Below are positions 39,181-47,488 of a stretch of 47,488 nt of DNA, piece after piece. The position numbers and the translations under genes are program-made. How positions within the stretch are numbered: position 1 is the stretch's first letter; each line of letters begins with the position of its first letter. Below the pieces are notes generated by a model. That model was not told where the DNA came from. It ran no database searches and saw only the letters and a program-made list of their open reading frames with translations. The DNA is from Dehalococcoidia bacterium (GTDB lineage: Bacteria > Chloroflexota > Dehalococcoidia > Dehalococcoidales > SURF-40), in the NCBI GenBank assembly GCA_003599745.1, contig QZJL01000040.1:1-47488 (forward strand), in the 5' to 3' direction.

Positions 39181-41118
39181 TTATTCCTTATCCGCCTTCA
39201 CCACGTCCAGTATACGTTCCGCCAGGTTCTCGCCGTCAAGCCGGTGATACGCCAGGGCTTCCGCCGGCGTGCCGCAGGCGGGGAAGCCTTCCACCGCGAA
39301 CTTGTGAAATTTCCTGGCGCGCAGCTTTACCGAGGAAAGCGATGCGTTCAGCAGGTTGTCTCCCAGGCCGCCATAAGGCGAGTGGTCATCCAGCACGAAG
39401 ATATTAGAACAATCCCCGGTTACCGCCTCAAACCAGGCTACGTCAACCCGGTTCAGCCAGGGCATATTGACCACTTTCAGGGCGAAACCCTTTTCGGCCA
39501 GGAGTTCGCCCGCCAGCAGTACCTCGTTCAGCATCACCGGGCCGTAGGCGAAGATGGCAGCGCCGTTGCCATTACGCAAGACACAGCCCTGTCCCGGTTC
39601 GAATTTATAATTTGCCGGCAGGGCGATGGTGCGCGGCGAGGGCGAAATCACCAGCCGCAGCATGCAGTTTTCTTTGGCTTCGTTGACGCACCACTCCAGT
39701 GCGAGCGCCGTCTCGGTGGCGTTGGCGGGCTCGATAGCGACCAGGTTGGGCATAGCGCCCAGCAGCGAAATGTCGCGCAGGCTCTGGTGAGATTGCCCCG
39801 GCCCGGCGGGGATGAGACCGGCGTAATGGCAGACATAGATGATTTTTGTCCCTTCGGTCGAGTTGGTGTAAATCTGCTCGTTGGCTCGCGACGCCAGGAA
39901 AACCCCGAACGAGTTGACGATGGGCAAAAAGCCCTGGAGCGCCAATCCTCCGGCGGTAGACACCATATCCTGTTCGGCGATGCCGTTTTCGATAAACCTG
40001 TCAGGGAACTTCGCTTCGAAGAAACGCAGGCCGCAGTCCGCCGCCAGGTCGGCATCCAGCACCACAATGTCCGGGCGCTTTTCGCCAAGCTTCGCCAGCG
40101 CCTCGCCGTAGGCGTCCACCACCTTTTCGGCGGTATCCTTGAGGCGGGTGGTGCGCCTTCCCCTGGTCTCAATCAGTTCGTTGGTAAGCGGCTCAAGCCC
40201 GGCTTCCCCCAGTTTTCGGTTGATTCTTTCAGCAATCTCGGCGTGCGCCGCTTCGAAAGCGTCATCGTCGGGTGCGCCGGAGTGCCAGCGGTAAAGACCG
40301 CCGCCGTCTTTCAGCGCCTGAGGTCCTTCCATGAATGAGATGCCTTTGCCCTTGACGGTGTCGGCGATGAGGGCCTTCGGTCTATCGGTGACATTCTCGA
40401 ACTCGCGGAAAATCTTTTCTAGCTGCGCGAAGTCGTGGCCGTCGCCGCGGGCGGCATGCCAGCCGAAATCCTCGAATTTTCTTTGCAGGTCGCCGAGATT
40501 GATGACTTCTTTCACCGGCCGGTCGGTCTGAATCTTGTTGCAATCTACGATTACCTGTATATTGTTGACCTTTTGGTGCGCTACTGTCTGGAGGGATTCC
40601 CAGATTTGCCCTTCCTGGAGCTCGCCGTCGCCGGTCATGACGAAGACCCCTCCGCCGTGGCCGCTCATCTTCTTGGCTATTGCCATGCCCTTTGCCTTGG
40701 AGATGCCCATACCCAACGAGCCGGAGTTGGCTTCGACGCCCGGCGTGCCGACATCGGGGTGGCCGCAGGTGCCGCCGAACCGCCTCAAGTTGATGAACTT
40801 TTCTTTGGGCAAAAGCCCCAGCGAATATAGCACGGCGTAGAAACCGGGCACGTCATGCCCCTTGGAGGAAAAATAAATATCGCGGTCGGGGTGTTCCAGC
40901 CCCAGTTTTGCCGTGTTCATTACCGAATAATAGAGCGCCACCACGATGTCCAGCGAGCTTAGAGAAGAGCCGAGATGTCCCGAGCCGGCGCGCTTTACCA
41001 TGTTAAGGGCATTAAGGCGGCACATGTCGGCGATTAACTCAAGTTTACGGTAGTAGTCAATCCCGGCGGCACTTACCCGCTGGAACTCCTGTATGGGTAC
41101 GAGCCTGATTTCCGGCAT
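39181..41118 (-). CDS. transketolase (full-length, N- and C-terminal modules)
   Basis: KRAGSGHLGSSLSSLDIVVALY, FSSKGHDVPGFYAVL, TGDGELQEGQIWESLQTVAHQKVNNIQVIVDCNKIQ (TPP motif), RFIENGIAEQDMVSTAGGLAL. Confidence 0.94.
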   Translation of the reverse strand: MPEIRLVPIQEFQRVSAAGIDYYRKLELIADMCRLNALNMVKRAGSGHLGSSLSSLDIVVALYYSVMNTAKLGLEHPDRDIYFSSKGHDVPGFYAVLYSLGLLPKEKFINLRRFGGTCGHPDVGTPGVEANSGSLGMGISKAKGMAIAKKMSGHGGGVFVMTGDGELQEGQIWESLQTVAHQKVNNIQVIVDCNKIQTDRPVKEVINLGDLQRKFEDFGWHAARGDGHDFAQLEKIFREFENVTDRPKALIADTVKGKGISFMEGPQALKDGGGLYRWHSGAPDDDAFEAAHAEIAERINRKLGEAGLEPLTNELIETRGRRTTRLKDTAEKVVDAYGEALAKLGEKRPDIVVLDADLAADCGLRFFEAKFPDRFIENGIAEQDMVSTAGGLALQGFLPIVNSFGVFLASRANEQIYTNSTEGTKIIYVCHYAGLIPAGPGQSHQSLRDISLLGAMPNLVAIEPANATETALALEWCVNEAKENCMLRLVISPSPRTIALPANYKFEPGQGCVLRNGNGAAIFAYGPVMLNEVLLAGELLAEKGFALKVVNMPWLNRVDVAWFEAVTGDCSNIFVLDDHSPYGGLGDNLLNASLSSVKLRARKFHKFAVEGFPACGTPAEALAYHRLDGENLAERILDVVKADKE

Positions 41119-41885
41119 TACCGTCTGGGCTCCTTGATGGGATAGGGGTCCTGGGGAACTTCCGGCAGCTTCGCCTGGCCGGTGCGTACCAGTTCCTCGG
41201 CTACCAGCCAGTCTTCGGGCCGGTTAATGTCGAACCCTTCGTAGCCCTTCGTGAGAAAAGGCATCACCACCTTGCCGGCGATGGTGCCCTCCTCGAAGAC
41301 GACGCGGCTCCAGGCAATCTCTAAGCTCGCGTTCTGGGCGTAGACTTCGGGCAGGCTCTGGTAGGGCGTGCTGTGAGCGGGCAGCCCGGCGGGGCTGTCG
41401 AGAAGCGGGCGCATGCGATTACCGTTTACCAGCCACATCTTGGCGGGGTGCTGGCGGCATTTTTCCACTGCCCGCAGCGAATCAACTCTGTTTTGCGAGA
41501 TGAATTCGCGCCGCGCCCGCCTGATGGTCGCCGGCTGGCGGAAGGGGCTGGTGGGGCGCAGGATGGCAAAGCAATCATAATTTTCGCCCTCGTCGGCGAG
41601 CCGTACCAGGGTGTATTTCACCCACTCGATGTCCGGGCTGAGCTCACCGGCGAACTGCTTTGGCCGGAGGAAGGGCACATCAGCGCCGTAGTAGCGGGCG
41701 ATGGCGGCGTAACGCCGCGAGTCGGTTGATACCACCACCCGGCTAAATACGTCGCTTTCAAGAACGGCGGCGATGGCGTAAGCCAGGAGCGGGTGGCCGC
41801 CGAGCGGCCTGATATTTTTGTGGCGCACCCGCTTCGAGCCGGCTCTGGCCGGGATGAGGGCGATAGCGGTCAGTTTTCTGGTCAT
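41118..41885 (-). CDS. acylneuraminate cytidylyltransferase family protein (NeuA-like)
   Basis: ALIPARAGSKRVRHKNIRPLGGHPLLAYAIAAVLES, VVVSTDSRRYAAIARYYGADVPFLRP, LRPTSPFR. Confidence 0.92.
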   Translation of the reverse strand: MTRKLTAIALIPARAGSKRVRHKNIRPLGGHPLLAYAIAAVLESDVFSRVVVSTDSRRYAAIARYYGADVPFLRPKQFAGELSPDIEWVKYTLVRLADEGENYDCFAILRPTSPFRQPATIRRARREFISQNRVDSLRAVEKCRQHPAKMWLVNGNRMRPLLDSPAGLPAHSTPYQSLPEVYAQNASLEIAWSRVVFEEGTIAGKVVMPFLTKGYEGFDINRPEDWLVAEELVRTGQAKLPEVPQDPYPIKEPRR

Positions 41886-41895
41886 ATGAGAAACC

Positions 41896-43386
41896 CTATG
41901 CCGTTTCCGGTTGAATATTAATATAAATATCTTTAAGTTCGGAATAGACGTCCAGCGCCTCCGTGCCCGGCTCGCGCCAGCCGTTGCCGGAGTTTTTCAC
42001 CCCGCCGAAGGGCATGTGCGGTTCGCTGCCGTAGGTACCGGCGTTGACCACCGCCACTCCTGCCTGGACTTTATGGCTGAATTCCAGCGCCCGGTTAAAG
42101 TTTTGGGTGTGAATGCAGGCTGTCAGTCCGTAAGGCGAGTTGTTGGCCAGTTCCAGCGCTTCCTGGAAATCCCGGGCGCGATAAAGGCAGGCCACCGGGC
42201 CGAATAGCTCAGAAGTGGAAATTTCGCTGTCGGGAGCGGCGTTCTCAATCAGGGTAGGAGCTATGTAAAAACCGTTACGATGTGCGGGGTCGGTGAGCCG
42301 CTTGCCGCCGGTAAGAATTTTAGCCCCCGCCCTGCGCGCCCGTGCGACCGTGCCGAGTATGTTGCTTAGCTGTTCTCCGTTGATGACCGGGCCGAAGTCA
42401 TCGCTGTCCGCCGTGCCCACTTTCAGCTTGGCGGCTCTCTCCACCAGATTCCGGCGGAATTTATCATAGACGCTGCTGAAGATAATGATGCGGCTGGCGG
42501 CGGCACAGCGCTGGCCGGCGTTTGAGAAGGCCGAAAGAAGCACCCATTTGGCGGCGTTTTCCAGGTCGGCATCGTCACAGACCACCATCGGGTTCTTGCC
42601 GCCAAGCTCCAGCGACACCTTTGCCATGCGTTCACCGGCGATACCCGCAATCTGCCGCCCGACGGCGGTCGAGCCGGTGAAGCTGATGAGGTCAACTCCG
42701 GGGTTTTTCACCAGCGCCGCCCCGGCCTCTTCGCCGTACCCCTGGATGATATTGAGCAGTCCGGCGGGCAATCCCGATAGACGGGCAATCTCGCCGAAAA
42801 TCCAGGCGGTGACGGGCGTGTCCTCGGCGGCCTTGAGGATGGCGGCGTTGCCGCAGACGAGCGCCGGAAATACTTTCCAGGCGACGTTGGCGATGGGGGT
42901 GTTGGCGGCCACAATCAATCCAGCAACACCGACCGGCTGGCGCACCGTCATGGCGTATTTGTTCGGCGTGCCACTGGTGGTGGTCCTGCCGTAGAGCCGC
43001 TGGCCTTCGCTGGCATAAAAAAGCCCCAGGGCGATAGCGCCGCCGGTCTCGCCCAGGGCGTCTTTTAATGATTTGCCGGTCTCGGCGGCCACGACTTGTG
43101 CGACCTCTTGCTGGCGTGCCTTTAAGCCAAGCACGATGTCGTGGAGCAGCATGCCGCGTTGGACGGCGGGGGTATTCGCCCAGACGGGCTGCACTTTGCG
43201 GGCGGCCTTCACCGCCCTGGCGATGTCTTTTTCATCGGAGCGTGCCGCCCGGCAGAGAATTTCGCCGTCAGCCGGATTAAGCTTATCGAAAAGCTTTCCT
43301 GATGCCGCCGGGAGTTCTTTGCCGCCAATCCAGTTCGGAATTTCCGTAGGGAAAGTCCTTTTTTGCGGTCTCACCATGCCGTCCAC
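41896..43386 (-). CDS. aldehyde dehydrogenase family protein
   Basis: ITFTGSTAVGRQI-like (LISFTGSTAVG), VSLELGGKNPMVV, FSNAGQRCAAASR catalytic Cys, ELFGPVA. Confidence 0.95.
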   Translation of the reverse strand: MDGMVRPQKRTFPTEIPNWIGGKELPAASGKLFDKLNPADGEILCRAARSDEKDIARAVKAARKVQPVWANTPAVQRGMLLHDIVLGLKARQQEVAQVVAAETGKSLKDALGETGGAIALGLFYASEGQRLYGRTTTSGTPNKYAMTVRQPVGVAGLIVAANTPIANVAWKVFPALVCGNAAILKAAEDTPVTAWIFGEIARLSGLPAGLLNIIQGYGEEAGAALVKNPGVDLISFTGSTAVGRQIAGIAGERMAKVSLELGGKNPMVVCDDADLENAAKWVLLSAFSNAGQRCAAASRIIIFSSVYDKFRRNLVERAAKLKVGTADSDDFGPVINGEQLSNILGTVARARRAGAKILTGGKRLTDPAHRNGFYIAPTLIENAAPDSEISTSELFGPVACLYRARDFQEALELANNSPYGLTACIHTQNFNRALEFSHKVQAGVAVVNAGTYGSEPHMPFGGVKNSGNGWREPGTEALDVYSELKDIYINIQPETA

Positions 43387-44189
43387 CCGCCATCAATTAC
43401 CAGATTCGAGCCGGTCATATAAGAAGAAGCAATCGAGATGAGAAATATGACCGCTCCGTTATACTCGTCCTCGCGCGCCATCCGTCCCAGCGGCACCCGG
43501 GCAATGTAGCCTTCCAGAAAGTTCTCATCCTGGTCATTGAAAACCCCGCCGAAAGTGAGGGTGTTGACGCGTACGTTCTTCGCTGCCCAGTAGGTGGCGA
43601 GGTAGCGGGTCAGGTTAAAGAGCGCCGACTTTGACGCCGAGTAGGCCACCGGCTTGAAGAACGGCGCGCCGCCTTTATTGCGGTATTCGTAAAGGCGCTG
43701 GTCGGGCGAGACCAGGCCGTACATCGAGCTGATGTTAATGATTGAGCCACTTTGGGCTTTGGCCATCTCCTCGCCAATCACCTGGCAGCACAGGAAAACC
43801 CCCTTTACGTTTACCGCCATCACCGAGTCCCAGGAGCTTTCCGGGTAACTCTCGAAAGGCCCGTTCTCGCTGGTGGGGGCACCGGGCGGCGAGTCCAGTG
43901 CGGCGTTGTTGATGAGGGCGTTCGGGACTCCCCAGGTTTTTTTCACGTTTGCCAGCGCGGTTTCGATTGAACCGCGCCTAGTAATATCAACCGCCGCAAA
44001 AAGCAGGTTTTCATCTTTGGCACGACTGCCGAATCTTTCGGCGACTGTCTTTTCGTCTACTTTCTGGTCAAAGACTGCCACTTTTGCTCCCCGGTCAGCT
44101 AGCGCCAGGCTGAACTGCCGGCCAAGCTGCCCCAGGCCGCCGGTAACCACCACAATTTTTCCGTTTATGTCGAAGAGGTCTTCGGACAT
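43371..44189 (-). CDS. short-chain dehydrogenase/reductase
   Basis: GKIVVVTGGLGQLGRQFSLALADRGAKVAVFD, ALINNAALDSP, IINISSMYG, AYSASKSALFNLTRYLA. Confidence 0.93.
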   Translation of the reverse strand: MSEDLFDINGKIVVVTGGLGQLGRQFSLALADRGAKVAVFDQKVDEKTVAERFGSRAKDENLLFAAVDITRRGSIETALANVKKTWGVPNALINNAALDSPPGAPTSENGPFESYPESSWDSVMAVNVKGVFLCCQVIGEEMAKAQSGSIINISSMYGLVSPDQRLYEYRNKGGAPFFKPVAYSASKSALFNLTRYLATYWAAKNVRVNTLTFGGVFNDQDENFLEGYIARVPLGRMAREDEYNGAVIFLISIASSYMTGSNLVIDGGWTAW

Positions 44190-44194
44190 ATTAG

Positions 44195-44758
44195 TTATTC
44201 CTTACCGTGAGCCAGCACCCGCTCGAACAAATCGCATACCTCGCGCACCGCGCCCCGACCGCCCGGCAGGTTGGTGCGGTAAATGGCGGCGGGAACGACC
44301 TCCGGCTGAGCATCCTGCACCACGATGGGCAGCCCCACGTGGCTTAGGCACTCAAGGTCGTTATAGTCATTGCCCACGAAGGCCACCTGCTCCAGAGAGA
44401 ATCCCATTTCACCGGCCACCTGGTTAAGGGCGGCGCACTTGTCGGCGCAGTTCTGGAGGCAACGGATGCCCAGCTTGCGGCTGCGCTGTGTGACGACCGG
44501 GTTGGCTTCGGTTGATATGATGACGGCTTCGATGCCGGCGGCCTTCAGCTTGCCCAGTCCCAGGCCGTCCCCCCGGAAGCAGCGTACCATCTCGGTGCCG
44601 TCTTCGGAGACATATACCATGTTGTCGGTAAAGACGCCGTCGAAGTCGAAAGCTACCAGCCGCACCGCCCGGATACGTTCTTCAAGCGTTCTGGTATTGG
44701 CGCTTTCCCGGCTATTTCTTCTTGGCATTAGCCAGGTCCTGGTAGGAAATAGACTCAT
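44195..44758 (-). CDS. KdsC-like HAD phosphatase (3-deoxy-ulosonate-8-/9-phosphate phosphatase type)
   Basis: VRLVAFDFDGVFTDNMVYVSEDGTEMVRCFRGDGLGLGKLKAAGIEAVIISTEANPVV, VAFVGNDYNDLECLSHVGLPIVVQDA. Start could be 44728. Confidence 0.92.
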   Translation of the reverse strand: MSLFPTRTWLMPRRNSRESANTRTLEERIRAVRLVAFDFDGVFTDNMVYVSEDGTEMVRCFRGDGLGLGKLKAAGIEAVIISTEANPVVTQRSRKLGIRCLQNCADKCAALNQVAGEMGFSLEQVAFVGNDYNDLECLSHVGLPIVVQDAQPEVVPAAIYRTNLPGGRGAVREVCDLFERVLAHGKE

Positions 44759-45776
44759 CTTCCTTGAAGGCGCGGAGGGTCACTTTGCCGATAACATTTT
44801 TCAGCTCGTAAGGGGCAAGGCCGTCGTTCGGTGACTTGATGGCGATATCCTCGCGGGTGAGTGTGTGGCCGGCCCGGAGATTACGGGCGGCCACCAGCTT
44901 TTTGCCCATCTTGTACAGGCCGTTGGTCTCGCTGGGATAAACCCGTTTCACCCCGTCGCCTTGGGCGACGCGCGCCCGTTTGAGGTCGCGCACCACCCGG
45001 CTCAAGCCGGGACGTTCCAGCGAGAAAGCGTGGTCGGTGCCTTTCATGGCGCGGTTGAGGGTAAAGTGCTTTTCGATAACCCTGGCGCCCAGCACCGCCG
45101 CCACCAGCACCATGGCGATACCGCTGTCGTGGGCGGAGAGACCGATAACGATGTCCGGGAAACGTTCGCGGTAGGTGGTGATGGTCTTCAGGTTCATCTC
45201 TTCGAAGGCACAGGGATAGGAACAGGTCGCCTGCATCAGGCAGAGCTGGCGGTTGATGGGCATGATGGTGTCGTAGGCGCACTCGACATCCGCCATCGTG
45301 CCGCCGCCGGTGCTGACAATCATCGGTTTCTGGAAGCGGGCGACGTATTCCAGGAGGGGCGTATTCTTGAGGTCGCCGGAGGCAATCTTGAAAGCGGGCA
45401 CGTCAATGTCCATCAAAAAGTCGGCGCTTTTGAAATCGAAGGCGGTGGCGAAGAGGGAGATGCCGATTTCCTTGGCATACTGCTTCAGTTCGCGGTATTC
45501 GTTTGGTCCGAACTCAAGGGCTTCGCGGTGCTCCCCGTAGGTCTTGCCGAAGCTGTTTTCGTTTTCGTAAGGCTGGTTGTAAAGCGCCCGGGTATAAAGG
45601 CTGCGGTTATCCCGTTTCTGGAATTTGGCGGCGTCGGCGCCGCATTCTTTGGCTGCCCGGAGCATCTCCAGGGCGGTTGACAGTTTGCCCTGGTGGTTGT
45701 GGCCGATTTCGGCGACGACGTAGCAGTCGGTGTCGTCGGAGATGCGCCGACCGTTGATTATCAGTTCGCGTACCAT
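44712..45776 (-). CDS. N-acetylneuraminate synthase family protein (NeuB/SpsE-like) with C-terminal SAF domain
   Basis: YVVAEIGHNHQGKLSTALEMLRAAKECGADAAKFQKRD, FKIASGDLKNTPLLEYVARFQKPMIVSTGGG, GLSAHDSGI, IEKHFTLNRAMKGTDHAFSLE. Start trimmed to MVRELIING. Confidence 0.94.
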   Translation of the reverse strand: MVRELIINGRRISDDTDCYVVAEIGHNHQGKLSTALEMLRAAKECGADAAKFQKRDNRSLYTRALYNQPYENENSFGKTYGEHREALEFGPNEYRELKQYAKEIGISLFATAFDFKSADFLMDIDVPAFKIASGDLKNTPLLEYVARFQKPMIVSTGGGTMADVECAYDTIMPINRQLCLMQATCSYPCAFEEMNLKTITTYRERFPDIVIGLSAHDSGIAMVLVAAVLGARVIEKHFTLNRAMKGTDHAFSLERPGLSRVVRDLKRARVAQGDGVKRVYPSETNGLYKMGKKLVAARNLRAGHTLTREDIAIKSPNDGLAPYELKNVIGKVTLRAFKEDESISYQDLANAKKK

Positions 45777-45859
45777 TTTCCCACCAACTCCATCGTGGTA
45801 TTGTCGCCTGCCCGGGTAACCCAAGGTGCTGGCTTCGGCAGTCGGTAATTTCAGATTAG

Positions 45860-45889
45860 ATTATATTGCAAAGCTTTCGGCGATGTAAA
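45860..45889 (-). promoter_or_regulatory. predicted promoter of the neuB-like operon (TTTACA-18-TATAAT)
   Basis: Reverse strand TTTACAtcgccgaaagctttgcaaTATAAT upstream of the 45776 start. Confidence 0.5.
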
Positions 45890-45918
45890 GAGACACGTGG
45901 TGCCCCTTAGTGTATAAT
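45890..45918 (+). promoter_or_regulatory. predicted divergent promoter (GAGACA-17-TATAAT) of the methyltransferase gene
   Basis: gagacacgtggtgccccttagtgTATAAT; places the real start downstream at 45937. Confidence 0.45.
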
Positions 45919-45936
45919 TGGTTAAAGTTTGAACAG

Positions 45937-46674
45937 ATGAAGCAAATAAAACATTATCTCATATATTTGATATTTCGGTTGATGGGCACCGGTTCCTTTG
46001 TACGCCGTCTGGAATGGTGCAGGATGCTTGAATGGCTTTCTCCCCGAAAAGACGAAAGAATACTTGATGTCGCCTGCGGCATGGGGGAACTTAGCCTGCT
46101 GATTGCCAGAAGAGGGGCTGAGGTCTTCGGACTGGATATGTCGGAAGCGGCCATCGAAGCCGCTGAACGGCTATCAAGAAAGGCAAAAATACCTTGCAAG
46201 TTCCGGGTCGGAGATGCGCAGAAACTGCCCTATCCCGATGGCTATTTTGACAAAATCGTTTGCAGTTCGTCCCTGGAGCATTTCGAGGATGACAGCCTGG
46301 CTTTGAGGGAAATGAGGCGGGTCTTGAAAGATGGCGGGAGGGTGGTACTCACCGCCGACAGCTTTACCATCCCCATCAAGGCTGAGCTTGAAGAACGGCA
46401 CCGGAGGAAGTGTTCTGTCATCCATTACTACACGCGTGAGTCTATGGAGGCGAGTTTCCGAAACTGTAACCTGGGCATATGCCGCAGCGACTACCTGATA
46501 AAGTCATCTCTGGCTAGCTTCTTCCTGAAACAGTGGATAAAGTATCCCGGGCCGGCTGTTTTCTGGATTACAGTCGCTTTTTGTGGTTATCCACTCTTTA
46601 TTGTTTCGGAGAAGCTTGCCGGTGGTCGGGAAGGCGGCTACACCCTGATTGCGGAGGCGGTAAAGTCTGGCTAG
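45937..46674 (+). CDS. class I SAM-dependent methyltransferase
   Basis: ERILDVACGMGELSLLIARRGAEVFGLDMSEAAIEAAE, KIVCSSSLEHFEDDSLALREMRRVLKDGGRVVLTAD. Confidence 0.9.
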   Translation: MKQIKHYLIYLIFRLMGTGSFVRRLEWCRMLEWLSPRKDERILDVACGMGELSLLIARRGAEVFGLDMSEAAIEAAERLSRKAKIPCKFRVGDAQKLPYPDGYFDKIVCSSSLEHFEDDSLALREMRRVLKDGGRVVLTADSFTIPIKAELEERHRRKCSVIHYYTRESMEASFRNCNLGICRSDYLIKSSLASFFLKQWIKYPGPAVFWITVAFCGYPLFIVSEKLAGGREGGYTLIAEAVKSG

Positions 46675-46706
46675 TACCTGGTTGCATAAGAAAGCGAATC
46701 ATGAGA

Positions 46707-46765
46707 CGTTCGTGGTGAGCTTGTCGAACCACAACGGCGCCCTTCGACAGGCTCAGGGCGAACGG
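46707..46765. repeat. REP-like imperfect inverted repeat; each arm is its own hairpin
   Basis: cgttcgTGGTgagcttgtcgaACCAcaacggcgCCCTtcgacaggctcAGGGcgaacgg: shared core GAGCYTGTCGA in opposite orientation, flanking tetramers differ but pair within each arm. Confidence 0.8.
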
Positions 46766-46836
46766 TAACAGGCGTAACGCGAATTTCTGCAACTTAGCAC
46801 TAGTCAGCGGGCTGGTAGGCTTGTTTGGTGGTATCG

Positions 46837-47488
46837 GTGACAGGTTTACTTAAATCTTACGCATTGCGTTCCCTCCTTTTAAAGCGGCTCTACCTGGAAA
46901 TTGTTTCCAGAAGGCATGGCTATTTGCCGGACTGGGGCAAAACTTTTAGCCGGGAACGTGATGCCTGGAATAACGCCCTCAAGTCAGCGAAAGGCGGGGC
47001 GAACATCCTGATAGCGACGAACACTGGCGGACACGTTCCATCATCCACCCTGGAAAGTCTTCTGGCGGTGGCTTTAACTTTGCGCGGCGCCAACGTCCAC
47101 GTAATGCTTTGTGACGAGGCGCTACCCGCCTGCCTGCTCTGCACGGTGGGTTTGTATCCCGACCACAAACAGTTCGTGCGCTATGGCCCCAACCGGGATG
47201 CCTGCAAGGGCTGCTATCGCCCGGCCAGCCGGATGTACCGCTCTCTTGGTCTTACCGTTCACCGCTTCAGCGAGCTGCTTGTGCCAGAAGATGAAGAAAG
47301 AGCCGAGTCGGTGTCAGCAAGTCTTCCCTTCGCCGACATACCCGGCTACACGATGGACGGTCTCAGTCTGGGAGAACATGCTCTGGCCGGGGCGCTACGC
47401 TTTTACGCCCGGGGCGACCTCGAGGGCCAGAAATACGCCGAACCCATCCTGCGGCGCTATCTCAAGGCGGCCATTTTGACTGCCTGCG
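46837..47488 (+). CDS. partial CDS (runs off window): N-terminal part of a putative capsule-type glycosyltransferase, paralogue of 24607..26283
   Basis: GTG 46837 (alternative 46828) frame open to window end: MTGLLKSYALRSLLLKRLYLEIVSRRHGYLPDWGK...ILIATNTGGHVPSSTLESLLAVALTLRGANVHVMLCDEALPACLLC...CKGC...LSLGEHALAGALRFYARGDLE...LRRYLKAAILTAC. Absent from the ORF track because it has no stop. Confidence 0.82.
   Translation, partial: MTGLLKSYALRSLLLKRLYLEIVSRRHGYLPDWGKTFSRERDAWNNALKSAKGGANILIATNTGGHVPSSTLESLLAVALTLRGANVHVMLCDEALPACLLCTVGLYPDHKQFVRYGPNRDACKGCYRPASRMYRSLGLTVHRFSELLVPEDEERAESVSASLPFADIPGYTMDGLSLGEHALAGALRFYARGDLEGQKYAEPILRRYLKAAILTAC

Noticed and set aside
39244-40338. 364-aa antisense ORF opposite transketolase
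   Set aside because: Same reason: fully opposite a clear transketolase; Arg/Gln/His-rich low-quality translation.
44865-45680. 271-aa antisense ORF opposite the NeuB-like gene
   Set aside because: Fully antisense to a well-supported CDS; no domain signature.
1-47488. CRISPR array, rRNA, intact IS/transposase, toxin-antitoxin or phage-defence module
   Set aside because: Looked for on both strands; no regularly spaced repeats, rRNA-like segments, transposase motifs or recognised defence gene pairs seen. The only mobile-element traces are the integrase relic and the REP-like repeat.

Overview
47.5 kb of a moderately GC-rich bacterial chromosome. Protein flavour suggests Chloroflexota/Dehalococcoidia-like, but this is inference only. 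Two parts are clear. (1) About 1-21.2 kb is housekeeping: a DUF4129/DUF4350/MoxR/DUF58 operon, thiL-tsaE-tsaB, a thioesterase, a HAD hydrolase, ndk, rsfS, ftsH, a polyprenyl synthetase, tatD, metG, rsmI, a GuaB3-type protein, tRNA-Thr(CGT), a decayed tyrosine recombinase, uspA and terC. (2) About 21.4 kb to the window end is a cell-surface glycan locus, almost all on the minus strand. It holds glycosyltransferases, methyltransferases, a pyruvyltransferase-like protein, a CDP-sugar C-methylation cassette, a radical SAM/acyltransferase AT-rich insert and a Wzm/Wzt-type ABC exporter. It also holds a compact NeuB/KdsC/SDR/ALDH/NeuA/transketolase operon that looks like a non-standard ulosonic-acid pathway. 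Items absent from the ORF track include the integrase relic (19433..19740), a partial CDS running off the right end (46837..>47488) that is a paralogue of the 24607..26283 protein, a REP-like covarying double hairpin (46707..46765), a probable CTG start for rsfS and a probable leaderless thiL mRNA. All assignments come from reading protein motifs by eye; no searches were run.
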